A stretch of 64,000 bases of DNA from the NCBI RefSeq assembly GCF_003324165.1, contig NW_025407839.1:310001-374000 (forward strand). Reading direction: 5' to 3'. The position numbers and the translations under genes were made by a program. Positions 11,924 to 22,833 of the stretch are shown in pieces. Each line of letters begins with the position of its first letter. Within the stretch, counting starts at the first letter, position 1. The notes beneath the pieces were generated by a model. The model had not been told where the DNA came from, did no database searches, and saw only the letters and a list, made by a program, of their open reading frames with translations. Source of the stretch: Naegleria lovaniensis (lineage: Eukaryota > Heterolobosea > Eutetramitea > Acrasida > Naegleriidae).

Positions 11924-12841
11924 CTAAAACTCTCGATACTCACAACAATGATCAAAGGAAACCTGAACTATATCATCATCTTGGCTTTTGAGTTGACAAG
12001 TCTCTTTCTCTCGATCCTTGCTGATCATTTCACCAACAAATCCTTTGTCTTTTCCTTGCACAACCATACAAAGAGTGCCCTTATGCTTGGGAATGACTGT
12101 CTCAAGTGAGTGTTCATACACATGTTCCAAAATGACACCAGAGTCAAGTTTTAAGGTACATTCGTATTCTGTTGGTATGTCCAAGATGACACCTTTTTGT
12201 AAATAATATTTTCCTTCGTTGATATATCTCACGTAAATGTTTGGAAGTAACCATGTAATAGGTTTCTTTGGTTGTTGTGACTGTGATGTTTGGGCAGCTT
12301 GCTGATTTTTCATTTCTCCAATCGAGAGTGATTTGCTTGATAATGCAATGGATCTTGTTGTGGTTTCTGCAGCTTGTTTTTTAGTATCTTGTTGTTCCAA
12401 TTTCTCCTTTAATTTCTTATTCTTTGGATCTAATTCCAAGTGTTGATACAGATTACTTCCGAGCCCAGCCAGAGGTGGTCTTGGTTGTGCTTCTATTGGT
12501 TCTACAATCTTGTTCGTTCTTCCGAATGGTTTTCCTTCTTGCCATCCCATTCCTTTCAACATTGCAACACCAAATCCAGAGACTGGCTTTTTCGGAATGA
12601 ATTCCTCCTTGTCTCTTAGCATTTTCTCATCATGATTGTCTCGTTTGGCATGTTTCATCGATTGAAAATAATTGCCTTTGCACGGAATAATGTCATCATG
12701 TTTTCTTTTTAAATCGGATCTTTCATCAGTGGATGATTCTTTTTGATGTTCTTCAAAGATGATTGTTTTTCCATCAAGATCGCCAACATTGGTGTTCCTT
12801 TCCGAGCTTTGGACTTTAAACGAGAGCTTTTTCGAAGACAT
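11924..12841 (-). CDS. GPKOW: G-patch and KOW domain spliceosome factor (GPKOW/Spp2)
   Basis: A 305-aa protein. The G-patch (about residues 100-150) reads PVSGFGVAMLKGMGWQEGKP and continues GLG. C-terminal to it are KOW/SH3-like elements: IYVRYINEGKYYLQKGVI and LCMVVQGKDKGFVGEMI. This is the Spp2/GPKOW arrangement. The family activates the DEAH helicase Prp2/DHX16 during spliceosome remodelling, so a nuclear role in splicing is expected. The ATG at 12839-12841 (MSSKKLSF) is preceded by an A6 run and is preferred over an upstream in-frame ATG at 12916. Divergent from the Zn2Cys6 gene, with about 290 bp between starts. Confidence 0.85.
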   Translation of the reverse strand: MSSKKLSFKVQSSERNTNVGDLDGKTIIFEEHQKESSTDERSDLKRKHDDIIPCKGNYFQSMKHAKRDNHDEKMLRDKEEFIPKKPVSGFGVAMLKGMGWQEGKPFGRTNKIVEPIEAQPRPPLAGLGSNLYQHLELDPKNKKLKEKLEQQDTKKQAAETTTRSIALSSKSLSIGEMKNQQAAQTSQSQQPKKPITWLLPNIYVRYINEGKYYLQKGVILDIPTEYECTLKLDSGVILEHVYEHSLETVIPKHKGTLCMVVQGKDKGFVGEMISKDREKETCQLKSQDDDIVQVSFDHCCEYREF

Positions 12842-13131
12842 TTTTTGTTTGAACGAGAGTTGAGTGTGTGGACGAGTGTGCGCAGGAAGGAATTGAAGTG
12901 TTTGCTGTTCCGACACGAGGGCAATATTTCAAATCTGAAAAAAATAGAGTCTTGTTTCGCCTCACACAGGTGAGAAGTATCAGCACAGAGATCCCTTCGG
13001 CCCTTTTTGAGATACCACCAACAGAAATTTTTTCGGTCTCAGTCTGATTATATTCTCTCGTATTTCAGTTGCATTCTTGCATGATCAATCATTGTTATTC
13101 ACTTGATTAATCGGAGCAAAAAATCAAACTG

Positions 13132-15813
13132 ATGAACGGAAATTATCCTAACAGCCAAAACAACAACAACAATAACCCGTACATTTTTGGTGATCCAGCC
13201 TCTAGTGGTGATAGGAATAGGCCGATGATGAACACAAAAACGTACCCAGAAATGCAACAACCAACTGTACTACCCTCGACGACGCTTGCTTTTCCACCCT
13301 ATCCTTCCTCGTACATGACGAGTTCGTCTCAAATCACGATAAGCCCTTCGGCATCTTCCTTTTCCTCACAACCATCACAGCAGCATTCAAACGTACTAGC
13401 ACCTGGCAGCATGCCCAATTTTGAGGCAAACCCACAAATCAACAATACCGTTCAGCATCCACAACAACATGCCATTTCTTCTCATAGTGAAAGCTCACCT
13501 TCCACATCTTCAGGCTCTACCCAATTTTCACCCACAACCAAAAAGAAACAGAAAAGAATTACAGAAAAATCAGAACACCCGGAGGAAGCTTTCCAAAGCG
13601 TGTTTCAGGCAAATCCCGAAGCTTCCTCGTTGGAAACTGGTCATCCTATTGCATGTGTACAATGTCGTTCAAGACACAAGGTATGTATTTTAAATTTCCT
13701 TTCCATGATGGTGACATGTTTGAATTTTAAAGAGATGCGATCGAACCGTATGTATTTCTTTCAAATATTATTTTACAAATACGTTGACATGATCTAATAG
13801 TTACCTGCATGCTTAAACTGTGTTAAACGAGGTGTAGAATGTACCTACAGATCTCCCAAAATGAAAGGAAGAAAGGATCAAAAGTTCCAGCCGTATTCGA
13901 GTCTGATGTATATCCCACCAGCAAACAATAATGGACGAACCAAAACCTCTTCGATCAACAATTCAGCCAGTGAAAACACAGCAACAGTGGATCAAACGTA
14001 CGAACAAATGTTGTTGACGTTTCCGCAGGATTCTTCTTTCAACAACACTCAATCTAATTTATTTATCCAAAACAGTTTCTCCGCAGCCCCACACAATCAA
14101 CAAGTGTCAAACATTCAACAGGTCAATAACCAACGATCACAAAGTTTTTCATCATTGTTAACAGATAATCCACTTTCGACTCAGTTTACATCACAACACA
14201 ATAGTAATTTATTAAGTACCCAAGACCCAATTTTCAGAACTAACAGTAAATCACAAACGGAAGATAATGACGAAAATAAGAAACAAAACAAATTGGTAGA
14301 GGCCAACGTTGTAAATAGTAACCAATCCAATCCATTTTTACAACTATCTAGGGAATCTATTGAAGAAATACTGAACTGTCTAGGAATCAAGGATAATCAA
14401 AATGGACCTCTTTTCACCATGACTCAACAACAACAAGAGTTGATAGCTCAACACATTGCATCCGCACTATTGCAAGACTCATCTTTAGCACATCGGTTAA
14501 ATATGAATGCCTACAAAAAACGGACAGTTCAGCTCTATGAAGAGGTTATATCTATGGGCTATCCAATATTGTCTACTTCTACATTGGAAATGGCTTTTTT
14601 CAATGAGGAATCCATGCGAGGTATTTATACCAATGACGTGTTATCACTACTCTACTCCATACACTCCGTTACATGTCAAGCTCTTGGTGTGCATGATGAG
14701 GCTGATTTTGCTTATTTAAAAGCAAGAAAGTTGTTATCTGACTGTTTCGACAATGCAGACAATCTTTTTATTGCTGGCACATATTGCTTTTTTGCTCGGT
14801 ATTGCAGTGGAATTGGTGACAAAGGAAAGGCAAAGTTTTATTTACAGTATGTGGATTTATTCTTCAAGAAAAAGAGCGTCAATTATAGAACTCGAAGGCA
14901 TTTAAACTATTCTATTGAAGAAGAGGCGAAGAGTGGAGAAAATTATTCTATATTTGCAGGTCTGTCTTTAGATGAAATGTTTTTACTCAAATATCGAGTA
15001 CTCGCTTCTATTAGTGTTGATAAGTCAGGTGAATTTTTCTTAAACGATTGTTCCAACTTCCCAGGATTTACCTTTGGAACATATGTTGCCAAACTCGTTA
15101 GTGATGGTTGTCTATACGCGATTGGAAAAATTCCAAACACCATTATGAGTATTATGGCTCAAAAGATCACTGAGGAAAACCTTAATTTATTTTTAATGAT
15201 GCTCGAATTTTCTGCCAATTTCCTCCGTATCCATGAAACTGAAAGACAAATTTCTGACACCACACGGAGCATCATGAACTGTCTCCACAACTTGTATTAT
15301 CATGGATGTAAATTGCAAATGATGAAAGAAGCAAATATTACAGATGAACGCTTGGAGAATGAAGCCAAATTATTTTCCTTGTCAACACTTGTTGGACCTT
15401 TCCATTTGGTTCAACCGCTAACATTGGGAGCCATGTTTGAAGCTGCTTCACTTCACTTGAAAATTCTGGCAGAAATTGAGCAAGGAAAACGGCTGATTAC
15501 AAGTACAGAAGAACTTTGTATATGCTACCAGTTAATTGAAGTTGATTTGAGAGCATTAGAAATTGTAAGAACCAAGAATAAGGAGCTAATTGACCGTATG
15601 TGCAAACCTCTGATGGATTTGCTCTCAATGAGAGTCAAACAATTTTCTTCCTCACCCATTTATGCTTCCAGCTCTTTGAACTCATTACTGTCGAAATTTG
15701 AAAGTCAAATTCCACCTTCGCATCAATCTAATTTAGTGAAACAACCACCCTCAGAGGCAGATCAAAAATTTGGGGATTCCATCGACCTGCTGATACATGA
15801 ATTGAATAGATAA
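13132..15813 (+). CDS. Zn2Cys6 binuclear-cluster transcription regulator
   Basis: About 858 aa in three exons: 13132-13680, a 15-nt microexon 13733-13747, and 13801-15813. Both introns (52 and 53 nt) start GTATGT. With the microexon (RCDRT) the cluster reads ACVQCRSRHKRCDRTLPA followed by CLNCVKRGVECTY, the canonical six-cysteine Gal4-type motif; without it the third cysteine is lost. The flanks are Asn/Gln/Ser-rich and disordered. Residues beyond about 380 form a helical region similar in style to the middle-homology regions of fungal regulators. Expected role: nuclear DNA binding at CGG-type sites. Target genes are unknown. It lies divergent from GPKOW and ends 41 bp before the convergent gene. 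Confidence 0.8.
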
Positions 15814-15854
15814 TTGTGATTTGCAAGTAAACATTCGTTAGATTTTATCCTCTC

Positions 15855-16799
15855 TCAATTTTTCTGGCGTACGGCTTCCTCATACGCCTTTGCAGCTTGT
15901 CCTTCATTACCTTTCTTTCCCACAAAATCATCAACAATAGCAACACACGAACGTGAAAGTTCAGAGTCAAATAAACACTCCTCAAATTCAGACAATGTTC
16001 TATCTTGCATTGGCATTTTGAAGTTATATGATGAATCTTGCGAATGCATGTATGCATCTCGTTGTCTAAGACATCTCTCAATACCCTTTCTACAGAAAAC
16101 AGAGTTTACCAATAAATGATAACTTAATCTTTCTGGGAGACAATTCTTTTTCATGTCCAATATATCAAACTGAGGGTTAGCCGATGGAGAATTTGAAAGT
16201 ATGCAAACAAAATAGTTGTTCAACTCCTTTCTAGCAAATCTCTCGGAAAGATAATCAACTTTGTATCGTAACTCCTCTATATCTTCTCCACCCTTGAATT
16301 CATAACTTCTGAACTTATTTCTATCTTGAGTGAAATTTTGAATGACTTGTGGGAAAAAGAATTTAGCACTACCTGGCTCTTTCCAATAAAAGTATCTCCT
16401 ATCCGCCATCACAATAGCTTTTTTAAAATCAGTGTCAGAATTGATACAATTTTTAAGTCTATCTCCTTTTTCAAAGAACTCTTCTTCCGAAAGTCTGGTA
16501 ATTTGGTTCGGATTGTCCAATAAAAAAGAAGAGCTATTTAAATTATTTGGAAAGTAATTTCGTTCAGGTTCTTTGATTGGATCCACACATTTTGTCTTAA
16601 ATGGTCCGATGGAGTCTTCAAATAGGCCTTCAATTGTGCAAGCAAGAATCATTGTTTTCGCATGCTCTTTGGCCTCGGGTTTAATCTCCTCATTATTCTT
16701 GTATAATCTTTCAAGTAAATTGTCCACATAGGAAAAACATCGATGGTAGGCAATGAAGGCACTTTGAAGGTCTTCCCGATCTTCTTCAAAATCGCTCAT
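15855..16799 (-). CDS. hypothetical protein, 314 aa
   Basis: Single-exon ORF with an A7 run before the ATG. The protein is acidic at its N-terminus (MSDFEEDREDLQSAF), mostly helical-looking, and has scattered cysteines, two of them as FCRKGIERC and others in FEECLFDSELSRSC. No signal peptide or membrane segment. I do not recognise a family. It is divergent from the GNAT gene, with 155 bp between starts, and convergent with the Zn2Cys6 gene. Confidence 0.7.
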   Translation of the reverse strand: MSDFEEDREDLQSAFIAYHRCFSYVDNLLERLYKNNEEIKPEAKEHAKTMILACTIEGLFEDSIGPFKTKCVDPIKEPERNYFPNNLNSSSFLLDNPNQITRLSEEEFFEKGDRLKNCINSDTDFKKAIVMADRRYFYWKEPGSAKFFFPQVIQNFTQDRNKFRSYEFKGGEDIEELRYKVDYLSERFARKELNNYFVCILSNSPSANPQFDILDMKKNCLPERLSYHLLVNSVFCRKGIERCLRQRDAYMHSQDSSYNFKMPMQDRTLSEFEECLFDSELSRSCVAIVDDFVGKKGNEGQAAKAYEEAVRQKN

Positions 16800-16953
16800 T
16801 TTTTTAATTTTTCATTTTGATTGGTCCACTCAATGAGAATGCATTTAAGGAGAGTGAATTCGAATTCTCGTAATGCAATTTCAAAACTCACGAGTTGAAT
16901 GAGTTTTAACAAAGATAGCATTCCATAAGTGCATGATTTTACATTTCAAAAAA

Positions 16954-18195
16954 ATGTCCCTTTCAGTTCCTCTCACGCTTCCAACGAACAGCACACGTCC
17001 AAGCTATTCAATAACTTTTTACACGAATGCAGAGCTCTTTTATGAACATGCCATTCCCTTTCTGACCAAACATTTGGCTGAAAATAATTTAATATTGGGA
17101 GTGAGTAGATCTTGTGTCATCACACCACAAAGATATCCCGAACGATTTTTAATGATCATTCATTCAAGCCATGGAACCGAGGATGATCAGCAACAAGAAG
17201 CATGTTGCAATACAGACTCCATTGTGTTGGTCATGGCTTGGACCATTCCACATCGACTATTATTGAGCGCACCAACGCACAATCAAACATTGGAAGAACG
17301 ACAATCGATATTGAGCGCATGGATGGATCTCGTCTTGAATGGTAGCCTTCAAGATCGAGGGTTGAACGAAAATTCAGAACATAAACAAGCTCCATGTTTC
17401 GTGGAGGAAATTTGGGAGGAAATTGAAAAATTATTAAAAAAGCATGGGAGAGCAGTGAGTGGTGTCTTGACAGATAATTCAGAAGCAGAATGGTTTGCAA
17501 AGGAATATTGTGAAAAATTGAAGAAATGTGTGAGCAGTGAAGATGGGATGAACAATTTTGAAATTCGAGAGCCATCCAAGTTGAGAATTTATTCACTCAA
17601 AGCTCAAGACATTCGACCATGCAGAGATTTAGAAACACAACAAAAACGTTATGAATTTTCATATTTGGATTTAAACAATGAAAAACAACTCGACATGTAT
17701 ATTCAATGCTTGGATGAATTTATGAATGAAATATTTCCAGATCACAAGAAAATGTCCAAAGAGGAATATATGGAAAATCTGATAAACAGAGCGTTGAAGG
17801 ATGGTTTTGCTCCGTTGTGTTATGAGAAAGATGATAAAGACAAGTTACCTATTTCTGTGGCTTTGGTTAATGGTATTCCCAAAGCAGGAAGGTAAGTTTA
17901 CACAACCCTTAACAGTATTCCACATACTCATGATGATGAAAACATCCTTAACTACTACTTCAATAGAGTCTCTTATGTGTACACCTCAAAGAAGCATAGA
18001 GGCAAAGGTGTTGCTTCCTTTCTCATGTATTCGCTTGTGCACGATGTACTTGTGAATCATGGTGATATTTATGAGGCTCTCTTTTTATTTACAGACCTCT
18101 CCAACCCAACTTCAAACTCGGTGTATATGAATATTGGATTTAAACCAGTACGGGATATGTACGATCAAGAAATTAAATATTCGAACCATGATTGA
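16954..18195 (+). CDS. GNAT-family acetyltransferase
   Basis: About 388 aa, with one 75-nt intron (17892-17966, GTAAGT donor and CAATAG acceptor) falling inside the acetyl-CoA-binding region. Splicing gives GR-VSYVYTSKKHRGKGVASF, the GNAT motif A with its RGKGVA phosphate-binding loop. It is followed by FTDLSNPTSNSVYMNIGFKP, the typical beta-bulge and NxGF end of the fold. The N-terminal 250 residues are divergent. The start is the ATG after an A7 run at 16954; a further ATG lies seven codons upstream. Substrate not predictable. Confidence 0.75.
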
Positions 18196-18232
18196 GTCAG
18201 AGAATAATTAAAGTTTAATATGTTTTTCATCA

Positions 18233-19344
18233 CTAATTGGTGACTACTTTATCTGATTCTGGAAGTTCATGAGGTTTTAACACATGATGGTCTGGCGAAC
18301 TCTTGAAAGGATGCTCATCATTAATACATGTATTGTAAATATCGTGAACATCCTAATGATCATGATTCAAAAAAGATATTCAACAAAATAATTCAAATTC
18401 CACACTACTTACAGAAACAGCTGATTTCTTGCACGCCATGATCGTGCTTGCAATAGCTCTTGCCTTTAAACATTGTTCCTTACTTGTAAACCCTGATAAT
18501 TCGTCTGGACTGGAGCATGAACCACTCAGTGAATAGGCTCTCACCTCTGAACAAGCTCTTACTTTACAATAAAATAATTGACGAAATCTACAAAAGTCAT
18601 ATGCATGGATTAATTCATGGACAACAGTATTTTCAAGTTCTTCAGGTTCTCTCTAAATATATTTCAAAATAAATTTGTTCCAACAAATTAATGAATTCAA
18701 AAAAACCATGAAATTCTTATCCAAGTATGTACATACATGTCTATTGCAACACACCACTACTTGATTGGCAGATGAAGAATAATATCCTATTTTCGTATAG
18801 TATTCAAAAAATCAACAGGATATCACATGAATCATAAAGAGTCAAGTTTGCAAAAATTGTTATCCTTGCTCTACATGAAATCATAGCACACATACCCATC
18901 ATGCCAGCATCTTCTACAGAATCACATACACGTAGATCCAATCCTCTGGTAACCATTTTACATCCATTCTTATTTTGTTCTTTAATATGTTGTAATAATT
19001 TATTTACACGCTTGCCAGTCAATATCGATAACATGTCTGAATGTGCGTGATGTATGTGAAAATGTTCCAATAATAACACAAAATTATTGAAATGATGATG
19101 CCATGAAAAAGAAATCGGATCATTGAATATCGTAATGACACATATTTCCGTAATTATTATTATTCATCATCATCCATAGAGATGTAGTCATACCCTGAAA
19201 AAATTGTACGGATTTCAAAGATCGGAGCATAAAGTTGTTATGATAATAATAATTATTGGCTCATTGAAACAATCACCGCACGTGCACGAACATCACCATA
19301 CTTACTTTTTGACATGTTTTAATATCCTCATAGAATTGACTCAT
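18233..19344 (-). CDS. ATP23: mitochondrial inner-membrane protease ATP23
   Basis: Five exons give about 197 aa: 19302-19344, 18896-19036, 18737-18786, 18413-18652 and 18233-18352. Introns are 265, 109, 84, 60 nt, all GT-AG. The zinc-metalloprotease motif is VVHELIHAYDFCR, followed by ACSEVRAYSLSGSC and cysteines spaced as in ATP23/XRCC6BP1. The pre-catalytic region KRVNKLLQHIKE ... NGCKMV and VCDSVEDAGMMGYYSS also aligns. ATP23 matures subunit 6 of the mitochondrial ATP synthase and assists Fo assembly in yeast. The first intron needs the second GT (GTATGG at 19296-19301) rather than the GTAAGT four bases before it to keep frame. No ORF longer than 91 codons covers this gene. Confidence 0.85.
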
Positions 19345-19650
19345 TTTTTAGTGAAAGTTACTTGAATCTTGTTGAGAATTATTTCGAAATGAAACTGCAT
19401 GCACGTAGATGCATGAATCAGTGATGGCTTGGTAACTTGCGGATGTAATTTTTAAGATTTTGAAACAGTTCCAAGGTTCCATTAAAAATTAAAAATGATT
19501 GGCAGGATTTTGATTGACCTTTTCATGGAAATACGTAATTTGAAAAGTTGCCACTTGCTTCCAATTCAAAACATTTCAACACCAATGTTGTGTTGTGAAG
19601 CAGAACAAACACTCAAGAAATAGGGGTTAGCAACCAAAAACTAAAAGTTT
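19345..19650. other. intergenic region upstream of ATP23
   Basis: AT-rich sequence with no ORF or family match that I can support. It would contain the ATP23 promoter and the trailer of the first tRNA-Thr gene, whose T-run terminator lies at about 19644-19648 on the minus strand. Confidence 0.4.
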
Positions 19651-19724
19651 TGGCCCCCTTGGGAATCGAACCCAAGACCTCTGTCTTACTAGGACAGCGC
19701 TACTGCCAACTGAGCTAGGAGGCC
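19651..19724 (-). tRNA. tRNA-Thr (anticodon AGU), copy 1
   Basis: Read on the minus strand it has a 7-bp acceptor stem (GGCCTCC with GGGGGCC), a D arm (AGCTCAGTTGGC), and anticodon stem CTGTC/GACAG around loop CTAGTAA, giving anticodon AGT. The T arm contains GGTTCGATTCC, which is also the B box. Discriminator is A, and there is no intron. A TTTT terminator follows within seven bases. It is identical to the copy at 22637-22710. Confidence 0.95.
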
Positions 19725-19973
19725 CTCACATTTAATTGAATTCATTTATGTTTAACAGCTGGTACTGTTGAAAGCTGATTAACTTTTTGGATTTTTGTTC
19801 GAACTGGAAAATGGAAGCTTGCAAACTCGCGAATTTTCAAAATGTGAAAATTCACCAAATTCCAACGAGAAACAAAAACTCGCCACATTTTGAACCATCG
19901 TGTTGCAGTACCTTCACTGAAGTTGGACCACAACGAATCCTCTCAACAAACACAACAACCAGAACCAAACAAA

Positions 19974-22541
19974 ATGCAACGTCATCATCACACCTCTCTT
20001 TCAACAAGAACTACTGCAAGTCATTTGCAAATGAACCAATGTCATGGCAACCACACAAAGAAGGAACAACCTCTTTCTTCGGAGACTCCTGCATCATCCA
20101 ATCACCCCGAATTGGATACCATGTTATGGAGACCCTCTCTCCACTCCATGCAACATTCCGTCATGTATTCCTTTGCGAAATATATTATGAAACGCTATCA
20201 AACTCTCTTTCTCGATCAACAATTACCTTTACCAGCTTTTATGCAAGTACGAATGGAACATGACCCTGTTCTATTCAATTACTTGTTTCATCAATGGTCC
20301 ATCAGTGATGATCGATTTTGGGGTTTGTTATGGCGTTTTTTGAATATTAAGGCTTCGAGGGAATTTACTCATGTCTTGAAAAGACCATCCATGGCGTATG
20401 AAGCTCTTGAGAATGCAAATGACAAGATTTCAAGGATGAATGGTTGTTGTACCGTCGTGTCATCCAATAGTGTGTCTTCTTCAGGTGAAAATACTCGTGA
20501 AGAATTTTCCTTTTCCAAACATCCGTTTTTGGGAAGTCAATTCTTTGTGGGTGCTCAAACTAATTATGCACAAAATTTAATGGTGAAATGTTTAGATCCA
20601 ACTTTTGAAAACTCAGTGGCTTTGGTCTCTCTTGGTGAACAAGGTGTTAAAGGAGTGAAAGTTGAGAGGAGAGAAATCACTTATGGAGAGTTATGGAATC
20701 AAGTTTCGATCCTAGCTCATTATTTGAAAAATGAATTGGGTATTAAAAAGACAGATCGATGTGTGGCTCTACTTCCAAATTCCATTGAAGCCATTATTGC
20801 GTTATTGGCTGTGACTAGTTTGGGAGCTATATGGTCGAGTGTGAGTCCAGATAATGGAAAACGAATTGTTTTTGAAAGATTCAAACATATCGAACCTGTA
20901 CTCATGTTTACATGCGATCATTATACTTTTAATGGAAAAGTGTATTCAACCTCTGACAGTACAGATTATTTACAAGAGAATTTACCATCTTTGAAAAGTG
21001 TCGTCAAGGTCAAATTCTTGGAATTTACAACTCATGAAAAGAATTTGGAAATTATCAAGTGTGGTGTGAATCCTTCCTCTCAACAACAACAAGAAGAAAG
21101 AACCCATTCCACTCCCATTCATGAATCCGAAAAGAATCATTCCATTAGAATTGTTGATTATTCAAAGGATATTATGGAACCTTATTCATCCACTAACACT
21201 CTCAACGCTTCTTCTCCACTTGAAATTCCATCTCTCGAGTTTGAACAAGTCAGTGTGGATCATCCTATTCATATTGTCTACACGAGTGGTAGTACTGGAG
21301 CACCAAAATGTATTTCTCAAGGATTTGGTGTCTTGATTAATCACATCAAAGAAACTCATTTACATTGTGATATCACAGAAAAGGATACTGTTTTTGTGTA
21401 TTCTACTTGTGGTTGGATGATGTGGAATTGGCTTGTCTCTTGTCTTTATACTGGATGTAAAATTATACTCTATGATGGAAGTCCAATGTATCCAGACGTG
21501 CTCAGTATGTGGAAATTAATAGAACAAGAAAAGATTACCGTATTTGGAACGAGTTCAAGATATTTATCACTCATGGTCACTCATAAGGTAGACTTGTTGA
21601 AAAAAACACCAATGAATTTATCTCATTTAAGATTGGTGAATACAACAGGATCTCCATTAGCACCAAGTACAGCCATTTATTTGTATAATCACATGATACC
21701 CAATGTTCAGCTTAGTTCCATTTCGGGAGGAACGGATTTGAATGGATGTTTTGTATTGGGGTCTCCTTTCTTGCCAGTTTATCCAGGTAAGTGTGTGTGC
21801 ATCATGTCATTGATCATCAATTTCTGTTAATATTGAAATTCATTGATGTCCAAAATTATGAAAGGTGAATTACAAACCGCTGGCCTTGGTCTCAATGTTC
21901 AAGTTTGGAATGATGAAGGTCAACGAATTTTTGGAAAGAATGGTGAATTGGTTTGTCTCAATCCATTTCCTTCAGCACCCTTATTTTTCTGGGGCGATGC
22001 TACACCTCAACGTTATCATGACAGTTATTTTTCACAATTCGATGGAGTGTGGGCTCAGGGAGATTTGAGTGAACAAACCAAAAGGTTTGGATTTTATGTG
22101 ATTGGTCGTAGTGACGCTACGTTAAATCCTGGAGGAGTTCGATTAGGTACTGGATCGTACTATGATGTGTTGCAACATGTGGATGAGGTTGTTGATTCTG
22201 TTGTAGTGGGTCAGAGACAACAAGATGGAAATGAACGAGTGGTATTGTTTGTGCAATTGCAACCTCAATTGGACCTTGATGAAAAGATTTGTGATAAAAT
22301 CAACACTACGATTAGAACACATTTATCGGCACGTCATAAACCAAGTGTGATTGTGCAAACAAGTGGAATTCCAATCAATGCGAATGGAAAGAAGATGGAG
22401 AAATTTGTTAAAAAACTTGTGAACCAAGATAAGGTACAGCCATCAGAAATTAGCTCTTTAAAGAATCCAGAGTGTGTTTCTTGTTTCATTCCTTCGAATT
22501 GGAAAACAAGCATTCCAACGATGAGAACATCAAAACTATAA
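19974..22541 (+). CDS. AACS: acetoacetyl-CoA synthetase, C-terminal SKL
   Basis: ANL-superfamily enzyme making acetoacetyl-CoA from acetoacetate, CoA and ATP. Motifs in order: YAQNLMV, GAIWSSVSPD, the ATP loop YTSGSTGAPKCI, TCGWMMWNW, SISGGTDLNGCF, GELVC, GRSDATLNPGGVRLG and the catalytic-lysine region NANGKKMEKFVKK. One 78-nt intron, 21787-21864, lies between VYPG and ELQTAGLG. About 829 aa. The protein ends TSKL, a canonical peroxisomal PTS1, although animal AACS is cytosolic. A Ser/Gln-rich insert near residues 360-400 is peculiar to this protein. The ATG at 19974 follows AAAA; an in-frame ATG at 19890 would add 28 residues. The gene is bracketed by two identical tRNA-Thr genes. Confidence 0.9.
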
Positions 22542-22636
22542 ATATGACAAAAATTAATTTGTTACTACGCCCTTAACTTCTTGCAAAGAACGGTTTACCT
22601 AATTCAAAACAGGTGAGCAGCGAAAACAAAAAGTTT

Positions 22637-22710
22637 TGGCCCCCTTGGGAATCGAACCCAAGACCTCTGTCTTACTAGGACAGCGCTACTGCCAACTGAG
22701 CTAGGAGGCC
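22637..22710 (-). tRNA. tRNA-Thr (anticodon AGU), copy 2
   Basis: Sequence is identical to copy 1 over all 74 bases, in the same orientation, with the same CAAAACTTTT trailer leading into a T-run terminator. The flanks differ beyond about ten bases, so only the tRNA and its trailer are shared. Confidence 0.95.
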
Positions 22711-22833
22711 AACGAGAATAAAGTTACCACAACCCATGAAGAGTTGCAACGAACTTGATGCAACAAACAAAATTGACTTTGCGTTGATACTTTTTTTTCA
22801 AAACCTCCTGTGCTAAAGAATGACGAATGGGCT

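Noticed and set aside
19787-20263. 158-aa plus-strand ORF
   Set aside because: It runs out of frame through the start of acetoacetyl-CoA synthetase and has no protein-like pattern.
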